Origin: a virus
DNA: 23,942 nt
IMG/VR virus record: IMGVR_UViG_3300010885_008261
Location: 1 to 23,942 of that record
Direction: 5' to 3' (one strand)
Shown here piece by piece: positions 5,719 to 16,297 of this stretch. The number at the start of each line of letters is the position of its first letter. Within the stretch, counting starts at the first letter, position 1. The notes under the pieces are model-generated. The model did not search any database and was not told the DNA's origin. It saw only the letters and a program-made list of their open reading frames with translations. The position numbers and the translations under genes are program-made.

Positions 5719-8700
5719 TTGGCAGATGTAAACTCTAATATAAATATTAATTTTAATACGGCTGCCGCTCTCGCACAACTTAGATCACTTCAGGCAGGCC
5801 TCAGTAAGTTCCATCAAACACTTGCTGAGGGTAACCTGGCTGCTGCAAATGCTCAAAAAGGTTTAAACGCTCAACTCTTACAATCTATCGGAGCAACTGG
5901 AAAATTCTCTGCAAGTCAAGTTAAGGTTGCGGGAAGTACGCTAGCCTTTACTTCTGCTTTAGAAAAAAATAAACTATCTCTTCGTGAGTACTACAGATAC
6001 ACAATGGCAGCAGCAACTGCTAATACCCGTGTTATGGGTAAGGCTTTTGCACAAGAACGAGAAATTATTAATCGTGCTCGTAGAGATAGGGTAAAGTCTT
6101 TACAGTCACAATACATTCAAATGAACAAGGCCAACTCTGGCTTTATGGATGCCATTAGGGTTATGCCTAAAAGCCTACAAATGGCTGGTGGAAAATTCAC
6201 GGAACTTGGAACAAGAATTCAATATGCTGCACAAAGACAGCAGTTCCTTAATCAACTACTAAAGCAGGGATCTACACAACTTCTTAACTTTGGTAAGAAT
6301 ACTCAGTGGGCTGGCCGTCAGTTGATGGTTGGTCTTACAATGCCATTGGCTTTGTTTGGCTCAGCAGCAGCAAAAGCATTTAAAGAGTTAGATGCTGAGA
6401 TTGTAAAGTTTCGTCGTGTATACGGAGATGCATTTACAAATGATGCAGAAGTTGAAGCAGCAGTACAAAACATAAGAAAATTAGGAACTGAATATACAAA
6501 ATATGGCGTAGCAGTAAAAGATACAATGAATATGGCTGCTACAGCAGCAGCAGCAGGTTTTACAGGTAGCGGTCTTACCGCTCAAGTTGAAACAGCAACA
6601 AAGTTGGCAGTACTAGGACAAGTAGAGCAACAGCAAGCACTTGAAACAACTATTTCTTTACAAAGTGCATTTGGAATTTCTAGCGAAGAACTTGCAAAAA
6701 AGATTGACTTTCTTAACGCAGTGGAAAACCAGACACTTCTATCTATTGAAGATTTAACAATTGCAATTCCAAAAGCAGCACCAGTTGTTAAACAACTTGG
6801 TGGTTCTGTTGAAGATCTAGCATTCTTCCTTACAGCAATGAAGGAAGGTGGAATTAATGCATCAGAAGGTGCAAATGCACTTAAGTCTGGCCTTGCATCA
6901 CTAATTAACCCATCTGATAAAGCAGCAAAGTTTATGGGCAATTTGGGAATTAATATTAAAGGACTTGTTGAAGCAAACAAAGGAGATATAAAGGGAACAG
7001 TAGTTGGATTTGCAAGAGCGCTAGATGAACTTGACCCATTAAATCGTGCAAGAGCAATTGAACAAATGTTTGGAAAGTTTCAGTTTTCACGTCTGTCTAC
7101 ACTTTTCCAAAATGTAACAAAAGAAGGATCACAAGCATCAAGAGCATTTGATTTAGCAGGCGCATCAGTAGAAGAGTTAGCAATTATCTCTGAGCGAGAA
7201 ATGAAAAAGATAGAAGAGTCAACTGGAGTCAAGTTCCAAGCAGCACTAGAAAACCTTAAGCAAGAAATTATGCCTTTAGGAAAAGCATTTCTTGAAGCGC
7301 TAACCCCAGTTGTTAAGTTTTTTGGAAACCTACTTGAAAAATTTAATGGTCTTGGAGATAACACAAAGAAAGTAATTGCAATAATTGTTGCAGCAGTAGC
7401 AGGACTTGGACCAGTGTTATTGATGACCTTTGGTCTTTTGATGAATGGTGTTGCAAATGTTATTAAGTTCTTTGCAATGCTTCGTGGAGGGATAGCAAAA
7501 CTAAACGGACAGACAAATGTAATGGGTGCAGGATTTAACTACATGACTCAAGAGCAGATTGAAAACGCTGCTTCATCTCAACAACTGCATCAAACACACA
7601 CAAGATTGATAGAAGTTTTTAATGTTGAAAAGGCTTCTGTATCTGCACTTGCTGCATCATATAATTCTTTATCTACACAGATGAGATCGATGGCATCACA
7701 GAACCCAGCATTATTTGCTGGAGGAATGGGTGGAGCAAAAAGAGCGGTAAGCAAGTTACCACCAACAAAAAAGTATAAAGAGGGAATTATATCTGTGCCA
7801 GGTCCAAAGGGTGCTGGAGATGTTGTCCCTGCAATGCTTTCTCCAGGAGAAGCAGTTATACCTACAAAGACTACTGATAAATATAGAGGCCTAATTACAG
7901 CAATGTTCCAGGATAAAGTTCCAGGATTTATGGCTGGAAGAATTCCAGGAGGACCAGGAAAAGGTCTTCCACTATCTGCGGGGCCAGCAGCAGTACGAGT
8001 AGCGCAGCAAGCAAAAAATCAAAGAATAAGCGATGCCCGTCAAGGGTACTCAGAGCCACATCCAGAAAGAAAGTCTGGTCCAACTTTTGTTGGTATGCCA
8101 AAGGGCTCTGCAGAGACATCACAGTCTAGACAAATTTTAGACAAGATATCAGGTCAAGTTCTTACTGGAAGATTTGGATCTGTTCCTCCAACAAACTTTG
8201 GAACGATGCTTCAATCATTTTCTGGCAGAAGTTTTCCTGCTCGTGGAGTTGGCGGGGTATACAGAAAGCCTAATGGACAAATCGTAGTAGTAAAACCAAC
8301 AATAGATGATAAGACTGCCCTAGCAGAAGTTCGTGCCACTCAGATTGCTAGAGAGGTTCATGGACTTGTCTCACCAAAACAAACTATTAAAACAATGATG
8401 GATCCAACAGACCCAACAGGACAAAGAAAGTTTATAGTTATTGAGTCTCCATACGATCCAAGAATTGCTGCCATGAGTGGTAAGTTCTCAAAGTCTGATA
8501 TGGTTAAACAATTAGTTGCATCAACACTAAGAGGAGACAAAGACTTACAAAGACCAAACTTGTCTGGCAATGTGTTAGCAGATGTTGGAACTGCTGGAGT
8601 ATTTGATAGAGCATCTGGATTTAGAGATTTTTCTAAAGCAATGCCAAGCATGGAGCAGCAAGCGATTATTAATTTACTTGGTGTAAAGGGTGGAGCAAAG

Positions 8701-11700
8701 AAATTCTTTGCACAAGAAACATCAGGTATTGCTGCAAAGATGACTCCAGCACAATATGACGCAGCAATTAAAGAAGAAATTAATAGATCTATTCCAAGAC
8801 TAGAAAAAGTTCTTAAGTCTTTTAATTTGGATCCAGCAGAGCAAATTGTATATGGAGATATGCTAAAAAGACTTAAGGCTGGAGCAACCACAGATTGGTC
8901 TAAACTTCATCCAATGCATACAAAAGCAGGAGATGGGGTTGTAAAGGCAATAGAGGGAATTGACCCTGATGCTCCAAAATCTTTATTAGAAAAACAACTT
9001 GCAAAATATAATGTTCCTGAAGGACAACAAGTTTCCAGATTAGTTAATGATCTTAAAGCATCTGCACAAAGTGAGTTTACAAGTAAATTAGGAACACTTG
9101 ATCCACAAAGAAGAGCCATTGTTGAAGCAGCATGGTCTGGTGGCAAGGCAGTAGTTCCTCCATCAGGGAAAGAACAATCTTTTAATACTCCAAGACAGAC
9201 AGCCTTCTTAGATGAAATATCAAAAATGGTTCCAGTAAAAGTTGGGGATGAAATAAAATACGTTCATAAAGATGACTACGAAAAGTTTAAGTTAGATCCT
9301 GACGGAAGAGCAAGATACGCAAGATCATCTAAGCAAGTTATAGACAATATGCTTTATAGAATGGGAGTAACAAAAAGAGGAGACTCTTTTGTTGCTGGTG
9401 GAGGGTTTACTGGAAGATTTGCTGGAGTAGATCACTTTAAAACAGATCTAAAGTCTACTGGAAAAACTGCTGGAGGAGGAAGCGCAACACTTTCTCCAAT
9501 TGTAAGATCTATTGCTGATGCACAAAAAGCAGAATTTAATGCAAGAGTTGGAGATCCCCTTAAAACTAAAACAGGAAAGGCTATGCTTGCTGCTGGCTTT
9601 ACTCCAGATAAGGTTAGATACTTCTTAAGACCAGAACTGTCTCATATTGTTCCTACAGAATCTCTAGGTATTGGTGGTAGAGAAGGAGCCCTAAAGATGA
9701 AGACTGGAACTGCCCAGTACGATTCCCGCCTCCTAAATACATTTATGCTTGCAAAGAAAAGAAGTTCTAATATACTTGATTGGAATGGCCCTAAAAATCC
9801 TTTACGTTTAACAGATGCACAAACACAAGAGTATAAAAAAGCAGCAGACTTTATGGCAAGAGGATTGCATCCATCAACAAAAGAAGAAAGAGCATTAGTT
9901 GCAAAAGCAGCAGAACTAGATCAGAGAGTCTTTAAATTTAAAAAAGATGGAGGATCAGTATCAGCAAAACTTCTTCCTAAAGACATTAGACTATCTCAAG
10001 CACTAAGTACCGTTCTTGGTGACAAAGCATTTGTGCCAAGCAAAATTATGAATCTTGCTGCAACTGATCCAAGCCAAGTATTGGTAAAGCCTGGAGAGTA
10101 TAAATTAGATAAAAATACTGGAACACTAACAAAACTAACAACAGCAAATACTGGACCAAAGCCCCCAGGAACAGTTCCAAGCACTAATAAGCAATCAGAC
10201 AGAAGACTTTCATCTGAAGGTCCAGGGCAAACAACTCTTACAAAAACTCAAGCAGCAAGAATTGCTACAGCCAGAGGGCTTCGAGTTATTCCTGGAAGAG
10301 ATAAGGGAGACCCAGGATTAAGAAACCCTACAGTAAAGCAAGGCCAGTTAGCAACAGAGTTACGTGCTAAAGGATTTAATCAATCTGAAATTGATAGAAC
10401 TCTTAGAAGGTTTGCAGAAAGAGAATTAAAGGCTAAAGAGGCTCAAGCACAGGCATCTGAAAAAGCAGCAAGAACCGAAGCAGCAAGACAAAAAGAGCAG
10501 GCAGGAATACAAAAACGACAAACAGAGGCAGCAAGAAAAGCATTTGTAGAAAGTGAACGTAGAGCACAACTTAATGCCGCCCAAGCAAGAACTTATGATG
10601 CTGCAGTAAAAGAAGATCAGCAAAGAACTATAAAGGCTCAGAAACAAACACAAAGAGAGCAGTCTAAGCAAAATAGAATTGCTCGTGCAGAAAAAGTAGG
10701 AAGAATGTCTGGCGGAGCATCTATGGCTCTTGGTACTGCGGGTATGGGCTTGATGATGGCTGGCCAAGAAAAGGCTGGTATGGCAGCAATGGGAGCATCT
10801 GCGATTGCAGGTATGGCTCCTATGTTTGCTCAAATGGGTCCACTTGGTATAGCCTTAACTGCAATAACAGCGGTAGGTGGAGGATTATTCTTATTAGATC
10901 AAGCATCAAAGAAAGCAGCCCAAGCCCAATCTAAAATGGTTGATCAAACATTTGCAACAGCAGAAAAAATGAAGGGTATTGGTGCTCTTACTGGAAAGGT
11001 TGGAGCAAGTGAAATTTATGATAGAAAAAGACAGGCAAATGCATCTGACAGATATACAACTGGATTTGACAGAGGCAAAGAGCAGTTTGGTGCTACGTTC
11101 TTAGAAAATGAAGTAGGTAAAGATGTAATGGCTGGATTTACTAAGAGCCTGGCATCTGGATCAGATACAGCAGCAAAACAGATGGCTATCCAACTTGCTG
11201 GATATGTTTCAGACGGAATCATGAGTGCAGAGCAAGCACATAGTGTAGCAAGTCAAATTGGAATTAACCTAAACAATACAAGCCTTACATCTCAAATTAG
11301 TGGACAACTTCTAGATCTTATTGGTCCAGGCGGGGAAGACTTACTTAAAGATCCACTTAAGGTAAGGATGAACTTGGTACAAGAGCAAAGAGGTCTTACT
11401 ACACAGGCTACAGGATTGCTTGAAAAAGAAATGGCAAATCCAACTGACGAGTGGACAGATTGGACTTTAAATGATAATGCAAAAGCCTTGGCAGCATCTA
11501 CAGCAGCAATGGGTGTACAAAATTTAGAATTTAGCAAAGCGCAACAAGACTCTCTTAATGCTCAATACGACAAAGACCTAAAGATACTTGAAACAAGAAA
11601 AGCAGCAACTACAGACGCAGCAAAACTAAAAGCAATAGATGCAGAAATATTAGCCCTATCTGATAAGAGAGCAGCAGGACTAGCAGAGTTAAGAGCAACC

Positions 11701-14700
11701 AACGAAGATATAATGAAAGATCAGTTGGCTGCCTTTAAGATTGCTCAAGGCAAAAGCGATGTAGAGGATGCATTCTTTGAGTCACTAAAGGAACAGGTAA
11801 AACTAAAGTCTGAAGCAACGGGTCAAGGGGCCTTTTCGGACACATTCTTAAAAACATCTGCAGATCTAGATAGCAAAGAACTAGAAGTTAAAATAAATAC
11901 TATCGTTGCATCTGGATCAATGCCTACCGCAACAGCAACATCATTGTTAGAAATGTTTGGTGATGATGAAGCAGGACTTGAGAAGTTCCTTGACGTAACT
12001 ACAAAAATGCAAGACCCAGGTAAAGTTACTCAGTTGATTAACTCCCTTGGTGGATTTAAGGGAGGAAAATCTAAAGCAGTTGTAAAAACAATTATGGCTA
12101 AGATTGCAAATGGAGATCCAGAAGAAGCAGACAAACTAGTTTCAACAATCACCCTTATGGAAAAAATGGATGGTAAAGAAATTAATCTTGAGGCATTCTT
12201 TGAACAAGAAGATGCTATGGATAAACTTAAAAAACTTCAAGGAGAACTTGAAGTAGTTGAGAATATGCCAACACCAGTTACAAAAGAGGTAATATCTAAA
12301 TTAGATACTGACGGAGATGGTACAGTAGAAAATCTGGATGGTCTTCTTGCTGTATGGGATCAATGGGGAAATCTTCCAGATGAAATAAAGAAAACAGTTA
12401 TTCAGGAATACATTACAGTTAAGAAAACAATAGGACAAGGCGATATAGATGCGTTTACTAAAGAAAAGATTGCAGCAGCAGGTGGAGCAGGAACTGTTGC
12501 AGACTATTGGGCATCTCCTGCAGGGCAGCAGGCTGCTATTGATCAGATCGCAGCAACTCGAGCAATGCAATCAGTTAAGCAAAATCAGTTATCAAAAGAT
12601 GGTGGAGCATACGATGGTGGCGACAAGCCTGGTGGTAAAAAAGAAGATCCATACGCTTTCCTTTTATCAAGACTAAAGAATGTTAGAAATGCAGCAATCA
12701 ATGCAGCAGGAGGTATTGCAGAATTAAACAAGGCTCTTAAGGCAGGAAACTCTAAATCTGTTCAGGATAGGTTTAGAGGAGTAGAGCAACAGATGAATGC
12801 CAAAAAACTTAATGCTGAGTTTATTGACTTTGTAATGGGACAAGACCCAGAAGAGCAAAAGAAATACTTTACTACAGCAGGGTCTAAAATTAAAAAGGGT
12901 AAGAATAAGGGCAAGATTGCAGACCCATATAATAAAGGCAAGTTCTTGCCAGAAGAAACAAAAACAGGAGATGTTGTTTTATCTACTCTTGGAAAAACCT
13001 ATAATAAGGGCTTTGATGCAGCAGTAGTTGGAGAGTTCAATGTCGGTGCACAGAAATCCCTAGATATATTAAAGAAGCAAGATGTTGTAAGACGTAAACT
13101 AGTTGCTGCTGGATATGACGCTGCCTCTATAGAAAATATTTTACAAGACGAGTATACTACTTCAGCAATTGAGGCTGGCAAAATAACTCAAAACGAATTA
13201 GATATTAATGCTCAACTAACTAAGCAGTTAACTAATAGACAAAAAATTAATAGCATGATTTCTAGAGGTACAGCAGCAATTCAGGAACAAAAAGATAGAG
13301 AAAAAATTCCAGATGTTGCAAAATTCTTAAAGAGTCAGGGTGTATCAAATGATTCTCTAAGATCTATTATTGGTGACCCAGATCAACTATCAGAAGCAAT
13401 CGCAGCAATGGATGAGTATGAGTCAGGGGCTGCTGGTGCAGCAAAAGCATTAGAAGAAATTGTTGCTGGTCTTAAGGCTATACAGGCAAACTCAAATATT
13501 AAGGTTGCAATTGAGTTTGCAACAAGCAAGGTTGCAAGTCAGATTCAACAGGGCTATGAGTCAGCACAGAAAATTATGGACTCAAAGAGAACTATATATA
13601 ATAATTTAAGTTTAGAAAAATTAGGCAGCGCAACTTCAGAATATGTAGGCACAGGCAAAGCGGCTCAGCAAGTCGGAGCCATTGCAAAAGCAACTGTAGA
13701 CAAAAGATATGCAGATACAAAAACTGTAATACCAACTGTTGGCGCTAACCAAACTATAAAAAGCATTCAGGCAGAGAGAGCAACAAAGGCTAAATCAATA
13801 AGTCTTTCATCTGCAAACCTTCAATCTGCTCAGAATGCTCGTGCAGCAGTAGAAAGCCAAATTTCAAATGCCGAAAATGCTTTGCAAGATGCAGAGGCAA
13901 GAGCAAATGAGGGTGTTGATAACGCAATTAAGGCAGTTCAAAATGTAATTAAGGGTTATCAAAATCAGATTAAGGCAATAGAAAAAACCATAAAGGGTAA
14001 AGAAGATGAGATAAAGAAACAGTATACAGACAAAATAGAAGTCCTTAATAAAGAAAATCAAGTGTATAGCAACGACCTTGCAATAATGGACAGGGCTGCA
14101 GAAGACATTAATGAAAAATATGACAAACAAGTTGAGGCATTGCAAAAGGTAAATGAGTTAAATCAGCAAATAGTTGAATCTCAAGGCCAGCAACTAGACC
14201 TAGCAGATGCTCTTACATCTGGAGACATAGCAGCAGCAGCAAGGGCTGCCCAGGCAATGAGAGCAAGTTCTGCTGCAGCCCAAGGCGATGCCATGATGCA
14301 GGGTCTTGAAAATTCTAGAACAAACGAACTTGATTCTCAAAAGGGTCCAGAAAGCGGAAAGACAAGAAAAGAGATTTCACAAAGACAATTTGATATATCT
14401 CAGGAAATATACAAACTAGAAACAGATCCCAAGAGATTAGAAATAGAAAAAGAAATCTTAGCACTAAGAGAAAGTATTATCCCAATACAAGAAGACATTA
14501 TTCTAAAAGAAGAAGAAATTAATGGACTTGAAGAAGGAAGAGCAGCGGTCGTTGCAGCAGCAGTAGCGTCTCAGAAAGCAGCAGTTGAAGCATTAAAGGC
14601 TTCTTTGGTACCACTTGATGCTGCAGTGGCATCGCATCAGGGCATTCTGGACGCATTAGAAAAAGATGATGCTTTGCTAGAAGCCCAGGAAGGATATTTG

Positions 14701-15669
14701 ACAGCAATTGCAGAAGAAGCAGTAGCAGTTGATGATACTACTGGTATGACTCTTGAAAAGTGGGCAGAAACAGTTGACAAGGTTATGTCAATTGAAGAAT
14801 TAGCAATTGAGTATGCAAAGGCAACTGAGGCAGCACGAATTGCCGTTGACGCAGCAAATACTTCATGGGGTGAGATCTTAAAAAAGATTAATGAAATTCC
14901 TAAGAGTGTATCAACAGAGCACCTAGTTAAAGAAATTAGAACTGTAACTACAGTATTTGATAGCGCTGCATCAGATGCAGCACAAGCAGCCGCTGCAGCA
15001 ACAACTCAAACTGCTCAACAAAAAGCAGCAGCAACAGCAGTAGCATTAAGAAAACTAACTTCTGGACAAAAACTTACCCCAGAAGAAAGAGCCCTGCTTG
15101 CTATGGGTCCAGAAACAAATTCTGATGAAGCAGACGCACAAGCAAAGGCAATTGCTGAAAAAGCAGCAGCAGATAAGGCAGCAGCAGAGGCATTAGCCAA
15201 AGCAGGAATGTATGATCCAGACAATGCATCTCATAAGGGATCAAAAGAACAAGGACTGGCACTTTATCCATGGATAAGAACTCTAGGCGCAGCAGCAGAT
15301 GCAACCCTTAAAGGATATGGATATTGGGCAAAGGGTGGAATAGTTGCTCCAGGAAGGACTGCTCGTGGTGTTGGGGCACGTAAGTTTGCTGCTGGAAATC
15401 TTGCAAGAGGCACTGACACAGTTCCAGGAATGTTAACACCAGGAGAATTTGTAATGAGCAAGTATGCAGTTGACACTCATGGTATAAATACTATGACGGC
15501 AATGAATAATGGAAAATCAGCAGGCGGAGCAGTGTATAATAATACATATACATTAACAGTTAATGCAAAAACAGATGCTAATCCAAATGAAATTGCACAA
15601 GCAGTCATGTCAACAATTAGACAGGTTGATGATAGAAGAATTAAGGGGGTGTCACTAAATGGCAGATAA
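5719..15669 (+). CDS. tape measure protein, giant (3316 aa)
   Basis: Starts at TTG (5719) behind AAAAGAGGTG (5701-5710); there is no nearby ATG. It sets tail length and is expelled at infection. Residues ~190-500 look like a TP901-type tape measure core (GLTMPLALFGSAAAKAF, then helices). Hydrophobic segments lie at ~552-590 (IAIIVAAVAGLGPVLLM) and ~1665-1715. Residues 700-711 (GDVVPAMLSPGE) and 3233-3243 (DTVPGMLTPGE) repeat the motif usually found near the C-terminus. Residues ~825-1050 resemble a kinase-like fold (see findings). D2196-D2207 form an EF-hand-like loop (DTDGDGTVENLD). Residues ~2670-3010 are long coiled coils rich in Ala/Glu/Lys. No lysozyme or peptidase motif was seen. If fully helical at 0.15 nm per residue it would span about 500 nm; folded inserts would shorten that. 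It overlaps the next gene by 11 nt. Confidence 0.95.
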   Translation: MADVNSNININFNTAAALAQLRSLQAGLSKFHQTLAEGNLAAANAQKGLNAQLLQSIGATGKFSASQVKVAGSTLAFTSALEKNKLSLREYYRYTMAAATANTRVMGKAFAQEREIINRARRDRVKSLQSQYIQMNKANSGFMDAIRVMPKSLQMAGGKFTELGTRIQYAAQRQQFLNQLLKQGSTQLLNFGKNTQWAGRQLMVGLTMPLALFGSAAAKAFKELDAEIVKFRRVYGDAFTNDAEVEAAVQNIRKLGTEYTKYGVAVKDTMNMAATAAAAGFTGSGLTAQVETATKLAVLGQVEQQQALETTISLQSAFGISSEELAKKIDFLNAVENQTLLSIEDLTIAIPKAAPVVKQLGGSVEDLAFFLTAMKEGGINASEGANALKSGLASLINPSDKAAKFMGNLGINIKGLVEANKGDIKGTVVGFARALDELDPLNRARAIEQMFGKFQFSRLSTLFQNVTKEGSQASRAFDLAGASVEELAIISEREMKKIEESTGVKFQAALENLKQEIMPLGKAFLEALTPVVKFFGNLLEKFNGLGDNTKKVIAIIVAAVAGLGPVLLMTFGLLMNGVANVIKFFAMLRGGIAKLNGQTNVMGAGFNYMTQEQIENAASSQQLHQTHTRLIEVFNVEKASVSALAASYNSLSTQMRSMASQNPALFAGGMGGAKRAVSKLPPTKKYKEGIISVPGPKGAGDVVPAMLSPGEAVIPTKTTDKYRGLITAMFQDKVPGFMAGRIPGGPGKGLPLSAGPAAVRVAQQAKNQRISDARQGYSEPHPERKSGPTFVGMPKGSAETSQSRQILDKISGQVLTGRFGSVPPTNFGTMLQSFSGRSFPARGVGGVYRKPNGQIVVVKPTIDDKTALAEVRATQIAREVHGLVSPKQTIKTMMDPTDPTGQRKFIVIESPYDPRIAAMSGKFSKSDMVKQLVASTLRGDKDLQRPNLSGNVLADVGTAGVFDRASGFRDFSKAMPSMEQQAIINLLGVKGGAKKFFAQETSGIAAKMTPAQYDAAIKEEINRSIPRLEKVLKSFNLDPAEQIVYGDMLKRLKAGATTDWSKLHPMHTKAGDGVVKAIEGIDPDAPKSLLEKQLAKYNVPEGQQVSRLVNDLKASAQSEFTSKLGTLDPQRRAIVEAAWSGGKAVVPPSGKEQSFNTPRQTAFLDEISKMVPVKVGDEIKYVHKDDYEKFKLDPDGRARYARSSKQVIDNMLYRMGVTKRGDSFVAGGGFTGRFAGVDHFKTDLKSTGKTAGGGSATLSPIVRSIADAQKAEFNARVGDPLKTKTGKAMLAAGFTPDKVRYFLRPELSHIVPTESLGIGGREGALKMKTGTAQYDSRLLNTFMLAKKRSSNILDWNGPKNPLRLTDAQTQEYKKAADFMARGLHPSTKEERALVAKAAELDQRVFKFKKDGGSVSAKLLPKDIRLSQALSTVLGDKAFVPSKIMNLAATDPSQVLVKPGEYKLDKNTGTLTKLTTANTGPKPPGTVPSTNKQSDRRLSSEGPGQTTLTKTQAARIATARGLRVIPGRDKGDPGLRNPTVKQGQLATELRAKGFNQSEIDRTLRRFAERELKAKEAQAQASEKAARTEAARQKEQAGIQKRQTEAARKAFVESERRAQLNAAQARTYDAAVKEDQQRTIKAQKQTQREQSKQNRIARAEKVGRMSGGASMALGTAGMGLMMAGQEKAGMAAMGASAIAGMAPMFAQMGPLGIALTAITAVGGGLFLLDQASKKAAQAQSKMVDQTFATAEKMKGIGALTGKVGASEIYDRKRQANASDRYTTGFDRGKEQFGATFLENEVGKDVMAGFTKSLASGSDTAAKQMAIQLAGYVSDGIMSAEQAHSVASQIGINLNNTSLTSQISGQLLDLIGPGGEDLLKDPLKVRMNLVQEQRGLTTQATGLLEKEMANPTDEWTDWTLNDNAKALAASTAAMGVQNLEFSKAQQDSLNAQYDKDLKILETRKAATTDAAKLKAIDAEILALSDKRAAGLAELRATNEDIMKDQLAAFKIAQGKSDVEDAFFESLKEQVKLKSEATGQGAFSDTFLKTSADLDSKELEVKINTIVASGSMPTATATSLLEMFGDDEAGLEKFLDVTTKMQDPGKVTQLINSLGGFKGGKSKAVVKTIMAKIANGDPEEADKLVSTITLMEKMDGKEINLEAFFEQEDAMDKLKKLQGELEVVENMPTPVTKEVISKLDTDGDGTVENLDGLLAVWDQWGNLPDEIKKTVIQEYITVKKTIGQGDIDAFTKEKIAAAGGAGTVADYWASPAGQQAAIDQIAATRAMQSVKQNQLSKDGGAYDGGDKPGGKKEDPYAFLLSRLKNVRNAAINAAGGIAELNKALKAGNSKSVQDRFRGVEQQMNAKKLNAEFIDFVMGQDPEEQKKYFTTAGSKIKKGKNKGKIADPYNKGKFLPEETKTGDVVLSTLGKTYNKGFDAAVVGEFNVGAQKSLDILKKQDVVRRKLVAAGYDAASIENILQDEYTTSAIEAGKITQNELDINAQLTKQLTNRQKINSMISRGTAAIQEQKDREKIPDVAKFLKSQGVSNDSLRSIIGDPDQLSEAIAAMDEYESGAAGAAKALEEIVAGLKAIQANSNIKVAIEFATSKVASQIQQGYESAQKIMDSKRTIYNNLSLEKLGSATSEYVGTGKAAQQVGAIAKATVDKRYADTKTVIPTVGANQTIKSIQAERATKAKSISLSSANLQSAQNARAAVESQISNAENALQDAEARANEGVDNAIKAVQNVIKGYQNQIKAIEKTIKGKEDEIKKQYTDKIEVLNKENQVYSNDLAIMDRAAEDINEKYDKQVEALQKVNELNQQIVESQGQQLDLADALTSGDIAAAARAAQAMRASSAAAQGDAMMQGLENSRTNELDSQKGPESGKTRKEISQRQFDISQEIYKLETDPKRLEIEKEILALRESIIPIQEDIILKEEEINGLEEGRAAVVAAAVASQKAAVEALKASLVPLDAAVASHQGILDALEKDDALLEAQEGYLTAIAEEAVAVDDTTGMTLEKWAETVDKVMSIEELAIEYAKATEAARIAVDAANTSWGEILKKINEIPKSVSTEHLVKEIRTVTTVFDSAASDAAQAAAAATTQTAQQKAAATAVALRKLTSGQKLTPEERALLAMGPETNSDEADAQAKAIAEKAAADKAAAEALAKAGMYDPDNASHKGSKEQGLALYPWIRTLGAAADATLKGYGYWAKGGIVAPGRTARGVGARKFAAGNLARGTDTVPGMLTPGEFVMSKYAVDTHGINTMTAMNNGKSAGGAVYNNTYTLTVNAKTDANPNEIAQAVMSTIRQVDDRRIKGVSLNGR

Positions 15670-16297
15670 TGGACTAGATCCTAAAGTAGCCTATATCCAA
15701 GGACGAAAAAAGTATCACAGACCTAGCGGAATGCTGTGGTCTGAAAACTCTGGTACCCTGCTAAACGGTTTATATATTCCTCAAGGATACGAAGTCGGCG
15801 CAGCCGTAGAAGGCGTAGACCCAAAACTTTTAAACCAGTTTTTATTAATTACTGATGACAACAGAGGGCCACTTAATTTTTCAGAAGAAAGAATTGAAAG
15901 ACGAGAGAGAATGATCAATGGACGTATGAGGTCATACCATATTGCGGACAAAATTAGTTTAAGTACAAACTGGAACTTTATTCCATCTAGATCTCATGAC
16001 GATACTCCTGAATTTAATATAACAAATGGTTTGTCTCCTAATAAGTCATATACTACCGATGGCGGTGCTGGTGGAGCAGACATGCTTGAGTGGTACAACT
16101 CTCACAAAGGATCTTTCTGGGTCTTTTTAACATATGACAATAAGGATGCTTTTAAATTAACAGCAGATCCTTATGACCACTTAGCACAATATAACCAACT
16201 AGTAGAAATGTTTATTAGTGATTTTTCATACTCTGTTGAAAAAAGAGGAACTAAGTTTGACTACTGGAACGTCTCAATAAGTTTGGAAGAAGTATAG
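15659..16297 (+). CDS. distal tail / minor tail protein
   Basis: 212 aa. It starts inside the tape measure end (11-nt overlap) with AAGGGGGTG (15643-15651) 7 nt before the ATG. A small strand-rich protein directly after the tape measure is the usual position of the distal tail protein that forms the ring joining tube and tip. The central segment (HIADKISLSTNWNFIPSRS) and the C-terminal pattern (FISDFSYSVEKRGTKFDYWN ending in VSISLEEV) fit the tube-like barrel of such proteins. A Gly-rich loop (GGAGGADMLEWY) lies between them. No enzymatic motif is visible. It is coupled to the following hub gene by a 1-base overlap. Confidence 0.62.
   Translation: MADNGLDPKVAYIQGRKKYHRPSGMLWSENSGTLLNGLYIPQGYEVGAAVEGVDPKLLNQFLLITDDNRGPLNFSEERIERRERMINGRMRSYHIADKISLSTNWNFIPSRSHDDTPEFNITNGLSPNKSYTTDGGAGGADMLEWYNSHKGSFWVFLTYDNKDAFKLTADPYDHLAQYNQLVEMFISDFSYSVEKRGTKFDYWNVSISLEEV

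Noticed and set aside
10426-10833. Long minus-strand open frames opposite the tape measure (also 8358-8891, 6582-6980)
   Set aside because: They are mirror images of GCA/AGA-rich coding sequence, have Cys/Ser/Leu-rich low-complexity products and no ribosome sites.
5719-15669. Lytic transglycosylase or peptidase domain in the tape measure
   Set aside because: I searched the translation for a catalytic Glu/NxxT, NlpC/P60 Cys-His or HxH pattern and found none convincing.
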